Shown: piece after piece, positions 25,926 through 37,440 of the stretch
Numbering within the stretch: position 1 is the stretch's first letter
Layout of the letters: each line of letters begins with the position of its first letter
Origin: Epinephelus fuscoguttatus
Taxonomy: Eukaryota > Chordata > Actinopteri > Perciformes > Serranidae
DNA length: 64,000 nt
Assembly: GCF_011397635.1 (NCBI RefSeq)
Contig: NC_064756.1
Location: 34,834,996 to 34,898,995, forward strand
Direction of reading: 5' to 3'
Translations under genes and position numbers: made by a program
Notes under the pieces: model-generated
What the model was told of the DNA's origin: nothing
Database searches by the model: none
The model's input: only the letters and a program-made list of their open reading frames with translations

Positions 25926-26174
25926 ACTAAGAAATTGTTTTTCATCATTTAGAGGCCAGTTTGGATCATTCATTCTTTCATTCATTCATCAAACATAAAC
26001 ACCTATCCTGGTACAGGGTCACAGGGAGGCTGGAGCAACAACTGTAGATATTTTAAAATGTGGAGTAGTGATGTAATTTGTTTAATTTTCAAATATAAAT
26101 TGAATAAACTTGTATTTCAGGATAAGTGAAATGAAGATTGTTTTACTCAGCAAGTAAATATTTGTATCCTTAAC

Positions 26175-26525
26175 AGGGCTGGCATGATACCAGATTTTCA
26201 CTATTTGACTATTGCTGCCAAAAGATTTCACAACAATGATATTATTGCAAAATTTAGGCTACAGAAAATTTGAAATCATTAATAGTTACGCTATCAGTAA
26301 AATTTATCTTTAACTTTTATTGTGTGCATTTTCTATTTTTTCAGAAATAAATTAAACCCAAGTGTAAAGTGTAGAGAGGGAGACAAAGCAAGAACAGAAA
26401 TGTTTTAAGAAGCGCTAGATTATTTATATGATATCATGTGTGTTATTAAGATTATAGCAGTATTTCATTATTTAAATATAATGGTTATCATCAATACCAA
26501 TATATCACAACACACCTAATCATAA
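26175..26525. mobile_element. Short MITE-like repeat
   Basis: It begins AGGGCTGGCATGATACC and ends with ATACCAATATATCACAACACACCTA, echoing the AGGGCTGGGCGATAT-type ends of a widespread fish repeat. The interior is very AT-rich and non-coding. Boundaries and class are uncertain. Confidence 0.4.
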
Positions 26526-26864
26526 ATGACCAGCAATACATTCACAGAATGTTACAATTTTACTATGGCCTTTGCCACAACAGGCCATAGTTTACATGCA
26601 TTTGTCAGGGCATGCATTATATGGTCTGACCTCACCTGAACACAAATTAAAACTAAACTTGTTTTGCAAAATCTAAAAACCAATAGATATTCCTTAATTT
26701 TTCATATTGTCTTTAAAATCTCCTCCTGAAAATCTTGGCAGTAGTGTATTGAGGCACATAAATGTCTCAAAGGTCACATACAGACTCTAGGTTATAGGCT
26801 GTTCTGTCTGACCCCTCGCCAAGCCCCTGACTCAATATTGTTGTCTCTAAAAGTAGCATTTATT

Positions 26865-26886
26865 AAAAAAAAAAAAAAAAAAAAAA
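26865..26886. repeat. Poly(A) run of 22 bases
   Basis: A homopolymer A tract. It could be the tail of an old retro-insertion, but no element could be recognised next to it. Confidence 0.9.
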
Positions 26887-27835
26887 CTTCAAATGCAATC
26901 TTGAATAATCATTAGAATTGAGCTCTAATGTGTAGTCACTGTCATCATGACCACATGTCAGGCTGTTCCTTGTCCTTTTGTTAGAGGTGACACTGATATG
27001 GCAGTGAGAGACAACGGTTGGAAATGTGATATAGCACCAAGAGAACTCGCCTATATTTACCATAAGATGTCATTAATTTTTCAGGTTGCTCCCTTTGTCA
27101 GGTGTGACTGCATGTGTTTTGAGACTAGACTCTTGAAAGGCTTGACTCGTGTCTATCATGGAAACTATCATGACTGCTTGGTCTTTTAAATGTGGTTGAG
27201 TGTAGATAATTGTCCTCTGCTTGGGTGCATGTCATCATTACATAAAGATCACAGACATAGCATGTAAAACAGGACATTGGAAGATGGAAGGTAAGTTAGA
27301 CAACTCTCAGTACCTGCCTGTAGTCTTCAAGCTTAAACAATCTAGGTAAAAAATAGTGAATGCTTTTGTAAGGCACTTCTAATTTTACTAGTAGATCTTG
27401 TTCAGTGGCAAACAGTTGAAGTCTGGTGATACAGGGTGGCTCCCCATAGGCTAATTAACAATATTTAAAGTATGCGGCAGGGTGGTGGAGAGAAGTATGC
27501 GACCACAGCCAAGCACCCAGTGATAATGATAAAGTCTGAAAGGTAAGAAAACAGATAACTCATGTAACCAGACTGGAATGACTCCACTCCTCTGTGCTCA
27601 CACTTCTCACCTCAGCCCGTTAACTGATCCTGTGGCTAATTGTTCAGAGCGCGTGTGGTTAAGTTGCCAGTTGCTGGTAACGTAGCCCTCAGGATTGAGT
27701 GTCAGGCTGCTCTTACAAAGGCACCTGGATGGAACGCACTCCGTCATTTTTGTTAGCGGTTTACTGACTCATGCGGGAGTGAATAAGCCCTTACAAGACT
27801 TTAAATAGAGCATGAATGTCAGGGGAGACACAACA

Positions 27836-28240
27836 GGTGAACAGAGTAAAAATTTTAACTAATACACATCACCATGAAACTTTCTCAGTTGATCTCTTAC
27901 ATTAAAACAATTATTTTTTGTCAGAAGTTCTGTGAAATTTTGAGTTTGATTATGCAAATGAGGAAATTATCTAATTAAATATACAATGATTTGCTTACAT
28001 TTCCGGAACAGAAACATTGGATAGAACCAAAAATAAGATCAAAAATAAGACATGATGGGTGAATAGGGTAGAATTTTTAACTTATAGATATCACTATGAA
28101 ACTTCCCCAGTTGATTCAATATGTGAAGACAGTTATTTTTTGTATTACAAGTTCTCCGATATTTTATGTTTAAATATGCAAATGATCAATATCTAATTAA
28201 ATAGGCTCATTTTGCCAAAATTTCTAGAAAACAAATCTTA
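27836..28240. repeat. Diverged tandem duplication, unit about 220 bp
   Basis: Two successive copies share, in order, an (A/G)AATTTTTAACT-type block, CAC(C/T)ATGAAACTT, CAGTTGAT, ATTTTTTGT, a GTTCT(G/C) block, ATGCAAATGA and ATCTAATTAAATA. The offset between matching blocks is about 220 bases (for example CCATGAAAC near 27872 and CTATGAAAC near 28094). The copies are diverged, so the duplication is old or the two units belong to a dispersed satellite-like family. Confidence 0.65.
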
Positions 28241-28447
28241 GCCTCAGTGTGTATTGTGGACATTTTCTTTCCACTAGTCTGAAAGACGACATCTTATGGA
28301 AGCAAAATAGCCCAAAATCTCAGATCATACAGGTGCATTAAAACTGTATTTCCACCTGTGGTTTCTCCCCTTAAGAATAAGTGAATTAAAAGGTAAATCA
28401 TGTTTTAAAATGACACAAGATATGCAGTATCATAAAAAACAGTGATG

Positions 28448-29152
28448 TTTATTAAAAAAAACTTGTTAGATACACAAACTGCAGTTGTACATAACACACA
28501 AAGATAATTCCTGTTATAGATGAACCCAGGTGCTTTTGTGCTCCCTCTGTACACACTGTAAAACACCCAGTGTCCTCTGCCATCCCCGCCCTTACCACAC
28601 TGCACTAAACATCGCCTTGAATACAGTTATCATCTGTCTTGACAGTTACAGGTGATTAATGATACTCTACTACAGTATTTACAACACATAATCCCAGTGA
28701 TAACCCTGTCGCACCTTTAAACACATCCAATTCTTCAGTTTCTTTACACAGCAGTGTCTTATTGTGATGGTGATGCATGAAGCAGTCATGGCAGTTTTTA
28801 TAAAAAAATATTCTGTGGTAAACATTAAGAAGTCAGGACTGTACAAAAAAGTATGATTATATACTGGTTGTGACAATAACATTTAGCGTGTTAAAAAGAC
28901 AGAGCACTAAGAACATAATTTGATTTTTGTTTTGAAACATGATTTAAAGTAGATTTCCACTCCGAGTCCTTTGCATGCTTTTTCAGTCTCTTGAAAAAGG
29001 CCTACGAGCCTAGGTCAGAGATACTTAACATTCAAGGCAAAATCAAACATCCTTCATTACGGAGTCTCTTTGTTCCCATGAGCTCTTTTCCTCAGTACAC
29101 CCTCAGTTGGGTGTGAAGAGCAGGTTAATGTCTTCTTCTCTTTGACCTTCAT
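28448..29152 (-). terminator. 3' untranslated region of the first claudin, with polyadenylation signal
   Basis: On the - strand, AATAAA occurs at 28448-28453, about 700 bases past the stop codon of the claudin at 29153-29800. It is the nearest clear hexamer I noted, so the 3' untranslated region probably runs to about 28430. No other gene is visible. Confidence 0.5.
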
Positions 29153-29800
29153 TCATACATAGTCTTTTCTTTCTAACCCCGGGCCCCCTGCTGACCGTGG
29201 GGCAGAGTAAGCCATTCGAGAGGGGTTGTATCTGGTCTCACGGGGTGGACAGGAGCAGCAGAGCAGTGCGCCACCAAGAACCAGGAGGGCAGCAGCCGCC
29301 CAGCCAATGTACAGTGCAGCCCCCAGCTCCCTCCGCTGAGCATCAGTAAGTAGAGGGTTGTAGAAGTCCCTGATTATGGTGTTGGCCGACCAGGAGACAG
29401 GAATGAGCTGCATGACCCCAGAAACAATGAAGAAGACCCCAGAGATGATCATCACCTTGGCCTTGGATGCCTCGTCGTCAATGCAGTTGGTGCACTTGGC
29501 CCCTGCGATGGCAATGAGCACCGCCAGGATGGCCAACAGGATGGAGATAACGGTGAGGGCGCGGGCTGCTTGGAGGTCTTGAGAGAGGGCGAGCATAGAG
29601 TCATAGACCTTACACTGCATCTGGCCTGTGCTCTGGACCACGCAAGTCATCCACAGGCCCTCCCAGATGATCTGAGCCGTCACAATGTTGCTGCCGATGA
29701 AGGCCGTCACCCTCCACATGGGAAGAGCGCACGCCACGATGGCAATAATCCATCCCAGAATACACAGGGAGATACCTATCAACTCCAGCCCTATAGACAT
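29153..29800 (-). CDS. Claudin-3/4-like tight-junction protein (claudin A)
   Basis: A 215-residue intronless claudin, a four-span membrane protein that polymerises into tight-junction strands and sets paracellular permeability. Membrane segments: about 8-27, 81-101, 116-136 and 161-181. Loop 1 carries the claudin signature W29, GLW (48-50), C53 and C63; the two cysteines form the conserved disulfide. R80 at the loop 1/TM2 border is present. The cytosolic tail has Cys residues just after TM4 (CCSC) suited to palmitoylation. It ends Lys-Asp-Tyr-Val, a PDZ ligand for ZO-type scaffolds. The start is the ATG giving MSIGLELIG, the usual claudin N-terminus. It is one of three - strand claudins in a row. 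The exact teleost paralogue name cannot be assigned without a tree. Confidence 0.95.
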   Translation of the reverse strand: MSIGLELIGISLCILGWIIAIVACALPMWRVTAFIGSNIVTAQIIWEGLWMTCVVQSTGQMQCKVYDSMLALSQDLQAARALTVISILLAILAVLIAIAGAKCTNCIDDEASKAKVMIISGVFFIVSGVMQLIPVSWSANTIIRDFYNPLLTDAQRRELGAALYIGWAAAALLVLGGALLCCSCPPRETRYNPSRMAYSAPRSAGGPGLERKDYV

Positions 29801-29973
29801 CCTGAAATATCTTCCTCTTCTGTTGCTGAATGTGTGTCACACCTGAGAGGAGATCACAGAAAAAAATCTGAGGAGAGGAAGAGTCAACCAGAGACCAAAC
29901 TAGTAATTACATTAATTTTAGGCCTTGCATCTGTGAGTGTGTGATGATCTGATGCCTTTACTTCACCAGTATC

Positions 29974-29980
29974 CTTTATA
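29974..29980 (-). promoter_or_regulatory. Candidate TATA box for claudin A
   Basis: TATAAAG on the - strand, within CCTTATAAAGG, 174 bases upstream of the start codon. This would place transcription start near 29945-29950 with a 5' leader of about 145 bases. Confidence 0.5.
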
Positions 29981-30239
29981 AGGCAGATCAGGTGGAGGGG
30001 AGGAGTCTTTGAAGGAGCTGACATCACCAAAAGAGGAGGAAGGACCTGGACACACTCTGCTCTCAGCTTACACGGCCAGCTTCACAATGGGCCTGGCCAC
30101 AAAGGGGCCTTTTACAGCTGAAAGGGCACACAAGTATTGCATGTGTTTGTTACAACCAAAAAAACTGTTGTGAGAGTGGATTAAGGCTACTTGTATGATT
30201 GAAAATAAAGCCCCTTCGGAACAAGCAGCATCTGCAAAA

Positions 30240-30498
30240 CAAAGATTTTTTTTTTCTTTTATCGTGTTACTGCTTCATACAGTGTTTTTACCAGTTTAAA
30301 TGTCTCAGTCTGTTTTTGAGAGGAAGAGACCTCTGCTGATAATTCAACTCCTGGTAAAAACTTCCTGAACAATGACCACTGAAGGAATTCTAACCTGAAG
30401 TTCATGCTTGGCACATGACAGAAGTTTCAGCTGGTTGCAATCTGCAATCCTCACCACTAGATGACCCAAAATCCCCCCAAATTTTAAACACTGCTTCT
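30240..30498. mobile_element. Family 1 MITE, partial copy C
   Basis: It carries the CAGTGTTTTTACCAGTTTAAAT, GAAGAGACCTCTGC and CTCCTGGTAAAAAC(T)TCC(T)GAACAATGA blocks seen in copy A (14223-15194), in the same orientation. It ends ACACTGCTTCT directly before TTAA (30499-30502). The left half is missing, so it is truncated. Confidence 0.6.
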
Positions 30499-30734
30499 TT
30501 AAAGTACAGATGACATCTTTTTTTCTTGTCTTTTTTTTTTACTCTTTTCTTTAACATGTAAATAAAACAGGTTGTAAATGGAATCCAAAATCCCAGACAC
30601 ACTAGACCAACATCTAAAAGAATTAGTGGCTGTTGTGTCACCTAACGTTGCTTGTGACTTGGCCAAAAAGTTGCTCTTGAACACACAGCAAACACAAGGG
30701 CCGACCATTTTCTACATCTGCAGTAGAGGAAATA

Positions 30735-31218
30735 ACTCTCCATACCAGCAAGTGGCAGTAGTCTGTATCTGTCATTGATATTTGTCGGAGGGGGGAACCA
30801 GAAGACAGGCAGGATGGATTCAGGATGCTGGTTCACTTTACGCATCACCAACACACCCTGATGTTGAGAGAACAAATGATTATTGCTTCGCACTAGCAAA
30901 AAGAGTGGCAACAAAAATAATCTGATCTAATACCTGTTTGTTCTGATCTCACGTCCTCTTGGCTTAAGTTGTTTGCATTCCTCACTTCTGTTTGTCTTCT
31001 TGTGCGCTGCGCTAAACTGCCAGTCAAGTGATTTCTCTCGCTGACAGGCTCTGCTGTCAGTGACGCCGATTCAACACACTGAATCAGCCAAAAAAAAGAA
31101 CTGACAAGAGCTGACGAGTGCCAACGGTGTGGGACACTGCAAAAATTAGTTCGACAGATGCTCACAGCTCCATATTGACCGACGAACGACTGTCGGCTTG
31201 TTGTGTGAGGGCTCTTAC
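30735..31218. mobile_element. Family 2 MITE, diverged copy
   Basis: Blocks CTCCATACCAGCA, GGCAGTAGTCTGTAT, GGGGGGAACCAGAAGAC, a CTCACGTCCTCTTGGCTTAAGTTGTTTG-like stretch and a GTTGTGTGAGGGCTCTTA end occur in the same order as in the fuller copy at 44955-45541. The left end is not clear, so this copy is probably truncated. Confidence 0.6.
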
Positions 31219-32400
31219 CTTTTCAGAATCTGTGTATCTGTACATATATTTATGACTGATCGGTAAGCTGCTTTATTCAGTCATCACTGAAAAACTCTTT
31301 CAATTTTAAGTAGGCTAGGTCGTAGATCACTTTATCATAATTAGCCCGGGCTTCTCTGAAGATCTGATGATGTAGCTTTGTTAAAAAAAAAAGGCTAATA
31401 AATGAAGAATGCCTGTTACTAAGGAACAGATCCTCAGTAACACCCTCTTAACCTTTCTGTTGTCACTGCGTAATGAAAAACCTTGCATCTCCAAAATGCC
31501 AGTGCTTCAGGATGTAAAAAAAAAGAAAAAAGGAAGGAATTCTTGCTTTCAGTTTATTTTTTTTATCATACAAAGATTTTTTTAAAAAAGTGTCATAACA
31601 CCAAGGATGGGGAATGTTCTTAAAGTTTACAGAGGTACAAGCTCCTTGGGTTTAAGGATCACTTTCACACTTAAAGTTGGAGTTACGAGGCTTTCACCTG
31701 ACAGCAGTGTTATGTCTGATGGGACTTAATGAGTCCGTCTGTCTGCAGAATGCCCTTGAAATTCTTCAGGGCGGGACTGTCTCCCTAGAAATGCCCCCTC
31801 CCCCTCAGTGTTGACAGCCCCCACCCCAGTCTCCCCCCCGTGACATGAAACAGGTCCATTGTTTGGGAGGGCAGTTCAGACTGTCGAGTAGGGAAGCTGA
31901 CAAAGTAGCAGTTCTTGTTATCATAGAGCCAACAGACATGTGGGAGACAGCCAGGTGGGTAGAAGCTGTGATAGAGACTTCCAGTCGTCAGACTAATGGC
32001 TGAGTATGGAGGCTGTATGGAATCAGACATTTTCTTTACACCTGTTGATATAAAGATCAAACATTTCACTACATCTATTTTAAATGTGCCACTCCAATTT
32101 TCCTGTGAGTAGGAGTTTTGTTAGCTAATGTATGACCTACAATAACCTGAAGGCCTGCTGAAATATATGCAGTGGACACATATGCACTGTGTAATGGAGC
32201 AGGTTTTTGGTCATGTGTTGGTGGTCTGTAGGTGGTCAGGCTCAGACCACTTACAAGGTCACAATAGAATTTAGGGCATGAAAAACATGTTTTTGCTAAA
32301 AAAACAACAACAAAAAACATGACAAAAAATACACCTGAAAAAAGTTATTCGTGGGTGTATTTTAAGATTACCCTCAATCTTTTACATACCAAATATTTAA
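31219..32400. other. Intergenic between claudins A and B, nothing recognised
   Basis: About 1.2 kb. Contains A/T homopolymer runs and small open frames on the - strand (31785-32069, 32075-32320) without recognisable similarity. Confidence 0.5.
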
Positions 32401-33045
32401 GCCTCTCAGCAGTGGCGATCCTAGACTCTGAGAGGGAGGGCCCAGGCAAAGAAGCCTATCAAGGCTAAGGCAAGGCTTAAAAAAAAACAAGGCCTTTAAT
32501 TTATAAAAGTAACATGACAGACATCAAAACATTTCTAATAAACTGATTTACAAAATGTATTTATAACAAAAATCTGCATTATGTAACTTTATAACAGGAT
32601 TCCTTGAACTTTCTTAATCAAAACTTAAAGTTCTTTATAAAACATGACCATAGTTAGTACTGTAAAAAAAAAAACAACAACAACAACAACAACAAACAAT
32701 AGCTGATTCACGTATTCTTTAAATTTTTGTTTCACAAATAATGCAATTATTTTCATAAAATGTAAAATACAGGGCACACCACATCACTAACATATATAGT
32801 TGTTAGCCTCAGTGCTTCCAACAGCCTCCAAGTTTTACACAAAACATTTAAGAAAGGAAAACAAGTTTGATGGAGGCTTTGTTTAAACAGGTATGCATTA
32901 TATGGAGGAAAGAATATCTAAGTTTTCTCCATGTCAACATGAAGACAGATGTGTATAAGTTATCAAAAAATGACTGTCCCCTCTGGTTTTCTCTGAGCAG
33001 TCTTTTCCATGATGGCGAAGCCGTGAGAAAAGAGCAGGTGTGAGC
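32401..33045 (-). terminator. 3' flank of claudin B: likely 3' untranslated region with an ATTAAA signal and repeats
   Basis: On the - strand an ATTAAA hexamer (32495-32500) lies about 550 bases past the claudin B stop and is the best polyadenylation candidate. An (AAC)n run is at about 32672-32697. At 32410 the sequence CAGTGGCGATCCTAGA looks like a hAT-type terminus, but no mate or target duplication was found. Confidence 0.4.
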
Positions 33046-33702
33046 TCAGACATAGTCTCTCCTATCATAACCACTTGGGGCAAGCGACCTAGTTTGGGAG
33101 TACACCATCTTCGATGGAGGCCCGTACCTTTTCTCAGGTTGTGGGGGGCAACTGGAGCAGAGGATGCCCCCTCCAATGAGCAGAAATGAAGCTGCAGCCC
33201 AGCCCAGGTACAGAGCTGCACCTATCTCCCTCTTCTGTGCCTCAGGTGTCAATGGATTGTAGAACTCCATGATGATAGTATGGGCAGACCACGACACAGG
33301 GATCAGCTGGGTCAGAGATGCCAGGATGAAGGACACCCCAGCGCCTATCATCACCCGAACCTTAGCTGAGTCTTCAGACAAACAGTTTGTGCATTTTGCC
33401 CCCACTATGGCCACCAGGAGTCCCATGATGCCCAACACGATGGAGATGACAGTGAGGGCGCGGGCAGCCTGAAGATCTGCGCTCAGCGCCAACATGGAGT
33501 CATGGATTTTACACTGCATCTGACCTGTGCTCTGGACCACGCAGTTCATCCAGATGCCTTCCCAGGTGGTCTGCGCTGTGACGATGTTCACCCCAATGAA
33601 AGCTGACACTCGCCACATGGGCAAGGCACAGGATACAATGGCTGAGATCCATCCCAGGACAGCCAGAGTCACCCCAAGAATCTCCAGTCCCACTGAAGGC
33701 AT
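33046..33702 (-). CDS. Claudin-3/4-like tight-junction protein (claudin B)
   Basis: A 218-residue intronless claudin. Signature residues: W30, GIW (49-51, Ile instead of the usual Leu), C54 and C64. Membrane segments: about 9-28, 82-102, 117-138 and 163-183. Loop 2 has the NP of FYNPL as in its neighbours. The tail contains a CSSC pair after TM4, a Tyr/Pro/Ser-rich stretch, and ends Arg-Asp-Tyr-Val, a PDZ ligand. Start ATG gives [10 protein letters not shown]. Sequence similarity to claudin A is high through loop 1 and TM4, so the pair is a local duplicate. Expected at tight junctions of epithelia; whether it seals or forms a pore cannot be read from the sequence. Confidence 0.95.
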   Translation of the reverse strand: MPSVGLEILGVTLAVLGWISAIVSCALPMWRVSAFIGVNIVTAQTTWEGIWMNCVVQSTGQMQCKIHDSMLALSADLQAARALTVISIVLGIMGLLVAIVGAKCTNCLSEDSAKVRVMIGAGVSFILASLTQLIPVSWSAHTIIMEFYNPLTPEAQKREIGAALYLGWAAASFLLIGGGILCSSCPPQPEKRYGPPSKMVYSQTRSLAPSGYDRRDYV

Positions 33703-33798
33703 GTCTGAACTCTGTGTGAGTCAAGATGCACGGAGGGTCTTCTCTATCTCAGCAGACAGAAGTAGATCGAGTGAGTATTCTCTGGAGAAGCGATTGCT

Positions 33799-33806
33799 CA
33801 TATAAG
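33799..33806 (-). promoter_or_regulatory. Weak TATA-like element for claudin B
   Basis: On the - strand the sequence CTTATATGAG lies about 100 bases upstream of the start codon, a good position for a TATA element although the match is imperfect. Confidence 0.35.
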
Positions 33807-34249
33807 CAGCAGATTTCTCAAGAAGGTGGAGTCACTTGGTCATTGGCCAGAGAGGAGTTCAAACTGTCCTCTGTCCCACCTTATTTGACTGTCCGAAAAC
33901 CCAGCCTTGGTATGTAAACGGCCTCAGCTTAATCATTCAACTTCCTCTGCCCCGGTAGCTCTCCCACCTGTTTGGGTGAGGGGAGAGTAAACAGAGGCTC
34001 TGTATCTCAGGTCTGGAGTAGTTAAAGGGTAACAGACATGATAAAGAGCAGTGGATGAATGATTGAAAGTGGAAGGCACAATATCAACTCCTGCAGGCCT
34101 CACCGTGTACTCCTCTCTCCTCTCTGACAGATGAGTCAGTTGTTTGGAATTCAGAATTGAAAACTGACAAAGATGAAGCATCATTTTATGGCTTGTGTCA
34201 TTAAGACTACAAGTTGTACAAAGGGGTTCTGAATCATATTTTGCTTTAA

Positions 34250-35414
34250 AGGGCCACTGTATAAAATGGGTTGAAAACAGTGACATCAGTGGTCAAATTC
34301 TAGATTGCAGGGCTCACTCACTCACCCCTCCTGTCGGGTAAATGATGGTGGCCTCATAGGGACAAAAAGCCTTGCGCAGACATGAGTTTTTCAGGAGTAG
34401 GTCGATCTAGTGATGAGGTGAATGTTTATTTAGAAATCTAAACCATGTTACGATATTGTAATGAATCACTCTCGAGCAGGAGACCAGAGGAGTGTTCGGG
34501 AAAAAGGCCAGTTTATTTGAGTACTCCAAAAACTCCGGTAACACTCCAGGGGGTAAAAAACTCCGTCCCAAACTCTGACTCTTCTAGCATAACACACACA
34601 CTTAATACACACATACTCGTTTACCATACTGAGTGAGGACTCCCATCCCCTCTCTGCTCCACAGCGTAGCCTGTAAACAGAGCTCAGCTGTTTATTTAGC
34701 CTAGCAATATCTCCGGACTATAGTAGCTGCAATGGACGACTTTGAACGCGATTTTGAAAAGTTTCTTGTAGCGGACACAGACCCAGAGCCATACCTGTTT
34801 GAGCCGGAGCACACAGATGGGGAACTTGGTTGCTGAGCGAGCGAGAAGAGAGGTTGAATCCTCTGCTCCCATTTTGCTGCACAGAATAGGATTCGGTGTT
34901 ACTGCTACCATCGCTGGGGAGATATATCATCAGGAGGAAAAGTGCTGCAGAGAGTGCATCACAAGGAGTGAAGTTGCGTCTTCTTTTCCTCGCAGACGAC
35001 GGTTCAGGTTCATTCTCTCCTGTTGCATGGTAAGTGTGGTCCATTCGCAAACTTTATAACTAAAAAAACTTTTCACTACTCTTTATCAACGAACTACTAA
35101 CACTCTCTGCTGTTTCCTCCTCCCTCCTTCCTTCCGCTGTCTTCGTTGGTTCATTTATACACACGAAACGCATTCTCTGGCTGGCTGGATTGTCCGCTCA
35201 GTCTGCCATACATACATGGTGGCGCAAGATGGCAACCTCTCTAAAGCAAGGCCCTTGCTATATATATAAAAAAGCATAACTATAAGGCTACGAAAACCAA
35301 ACGAATTTTATTTTATAGCGATTATACACTTGTATAAACATATTAATGGGTAGAATATTCAGATTCAGATTCAGATTTGACAATAAACCATGCCAAATAT
35401 TACACACTGGCCCT
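34250..35414. mobile_element. TTAA-flanked DNA element carrying exon-like ORF remnants
   Basis: TTAA (34246-34249) is followed by AGGGCCACTGT, and the right end ACACTGGCCCT is followed by TTAA (35415-35418): clean inverted ends with matching 4-bp flanks, as for piggyBac-like or Kolobok-like elements. Inside, an ATG at 34732 opens a 34-codon acidic frame (MDDFERDF, EPYLFEPEHTD) that stops at 34836. A second frame then continues with Cys-rich sequence (KCCREC) to about 35059. The second part loosely recalls the Cys-rich P2X7-tail-like domain carried by some fish transposons; this is an impression from memory. The coding remnants are broken. Confidence 0.7.
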
Positions 35415-35418
35415 TTAA

Positions 35419-35899
35419 AGGAGCAGTGTGTAGGATTTAGTGGCATCTGGTGGTGAGGATTGCAGATTGCAACCATTTGCCAAGCACAAACTCTTGGTTA
35501 GGATTCCTTCAGTATTCGTTTTTTCAGGAGATTTCTATCAGAAGCTGAATTATTCACTGAGGTTTATTCCTCTCCAAACAAACCTGTTGATTTAAACAGG
35601 TAAAAACACTGAATAAAGCAGTTTCACTTAAAAAAAATCAGTGTGTTTCTGATGCTGCTCATCACGGAGGGACTAACTATGGTGCAAAGACATGAATGGC
35701 CCTATCTAAAGCCAATGTTTGGTTTATCCTTTCTGAGCTACAGTAGAGACATGGCTATGTAGAAATAAATGGCTCATTCCAAGGTAACAAAAACACAACG
35801 TTTCTCATTTTCAGGTGATTATACATTGACGAAAACAAACTTATTCTATTATATTTTATTTCTGCCAATATATCCCTCTAAATCCTACACACTGGACCT
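35419..35899. mobile_element. Family 1 MITE, copy D, with both ends
   Basis: Directly after the TTAA that closes the previous element it begins AGGAGCAGTGTGTAGGATTT, and it ends AAATCCTACACACTGGACCT followed by TTAT (35900-35903). The ends are inverted repeats with two differences (AGCAG/TCCAG). It runs in the opposite orientation to copy A, with the CAGGTAAAAACACTGAATAAAGC block in reverse. It is 481 bp and non-coding. Confidence 0.75.
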
Positions 35900-35903
35900 T
35901 TAT

Positions 35904-36834
35904 TTATATCTTATTTGTACAAAACGATTAAAGGTGACAAAGAGTAAAGCAAAAGTGTGTTAGAAATGGTGAAAAGGGTTTACTGTAAACAGGTTGGGAT
36001 AGTTCTCTGGAAATCAGTGGGAGTGCCCTGATTCCCGGAGCATATCCTGCCAACGTATTTGATAAAACTATCATCTCAACTTCAATGGAAGATGTGCAAG
36101 TTTCCATTTACTCTAACCAACATGTTTCAATGCTTTAACATAGAAACTGAAATGTTTTTTTTAGCTGTGGTTGTGTGGGAGAGATTTCCAGTGTACAAGT
36201 GTTATCAACATCTTGCCATAAGGAGGATAAAACCAGCACCTGGCTTTGGAGAGTGAATTAATACTGGGTAGAAATACTGACGTAAGCTATGTGATGCTAA
36301 AAACAGCTTTTCCCAGCTGCCTAGGCTACCATGGGAAGTTAACAACTGTGACCATATGCCAGAGCACATGCAATGCAAACAAGAAAAAACACCTTTAAAC
36401 AGTCCAGCATCTACATGGGGAGCGCACACAAGATTCTGAAGAAAATAATATATGAATAACACCTATTTCTCACAGGACATAGACAGGCTTCTTAAGATGC
36501 TCCAAGGACCAGTACTACAAAGATGGAGTGTGTTGGAAGCTGAAACAATTGTCCCTGTGCACAAGGGTCTTATCAGTGTCCTTGGTCTGAAGGTCACAGT
36601 GCATCAGTGGTTTCAACCTCAATTTACCTTTTGCACGTGCCACAGAAAAAGACCTCTCTAAATACACACTCTGACCTACAGTTTTACTACCAGGAGCCTT
36701 CAGTACACACTGAATCTGCACAGCACCTTTGTCAATTTGAGTTGTTTTCAATTTGCACAAAGAGGAGAGAGAGACTGTTTTACCAAAGTGATCCGGTAAC
36801 TGTAGTCAAAAGCTTTAATTTATCTTTAAACTAC
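35904..36834. other. Intergenic, nothing recognised
   Basis: About 930 bases without recognisable gene or repeat boundaries. Small overlapping open frames on both strands (36452-36867) have no similarity I recognise. Confidence 0.5.
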
Positions 36835-37430
36835 GGCTGGGTACCTTTAAGGTATCGATCGAAATAATCCAGCACCAAATGGTATCAAAATATCTCCTGT
36901 CAAATGATACCTACATTCCATACCTTTTGCACTAGGTGTCTGATCCTGAACCGTCCTGATTCCCTTCCCGATTAGCGTTCTGTTGCTGCTGTCTCTGAAG
37001 CTATGGTCAGTTAACGTTTACCCAGATAGCATGAGCTAACATAGACAGCTGTGGCTAACATCCAACATCGAGCTATTAAACTGTCCTGACTCTGTTGATG
37101 AACCCGTTAATGACTTTTAGTTAACGTTAGCTGTGTGATGCTAACAGTTAGCCCTGTCACTGTGCGTGCAGTCAGGTGGACTCTGACAACTGTCTTTGAT
37201 GCAGAGATCACACTCCCACAACAAGCAACAACAGCAGCTACAGCCCTATACTATTGGTGGTGTGGTGAAGTCGGGCGCAGTGTGTTTTAATGGAGTTGGC
37301 AGTTCAGTGTGCCACGATGTCACCAAAACGTTCACCACCTTTTTGGTAGCGTACAAAATACACCATTGGTAACAGTATTATTTTAAGAGTGCTGGTACTG
37401 GTGTCACAATTTTCTTAAACGATACCCAGC
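36835..37430. mobile_element. MITE with GCTGGGTA(C/T)C ends
   Basis: The left end is GGCTGGGTACCTTTAAGG; the right end in reverse is GCTGGGTATCGTTTAAGAAA. The interior contains GGTATCGAT- and GGTACTGGTG-type blocks. The flanking pentamer ACTAC occurs on both sides (36830-36834 and 37431-37435) and may be a short target duplication. Non-coding, about 596 bp. Confidence 0.6.
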
Positions 37431-37440
37431 ACTACTTTAC

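Noticed and set aside
26865-26886. Poly(A) run as the tail of a processed pseudogene
   Set aside because: The preceding sequence has no recognisable coding similarity and no flanking direct repeat was found.
29376-29944. Open frames antisense to claudin A, and similar frames antisense to the other claudins
   Set aside because: They are mirror frames caused by the codon composition of the claudin genes. Equivalent shadows occur over each claudin.
32410-32425. CAGTGGCGATCCTAGA, resembling a hAT terminus
   Set aside because: No matching inverted end and no 8-bp duplication could be found downstream, so no element is called.
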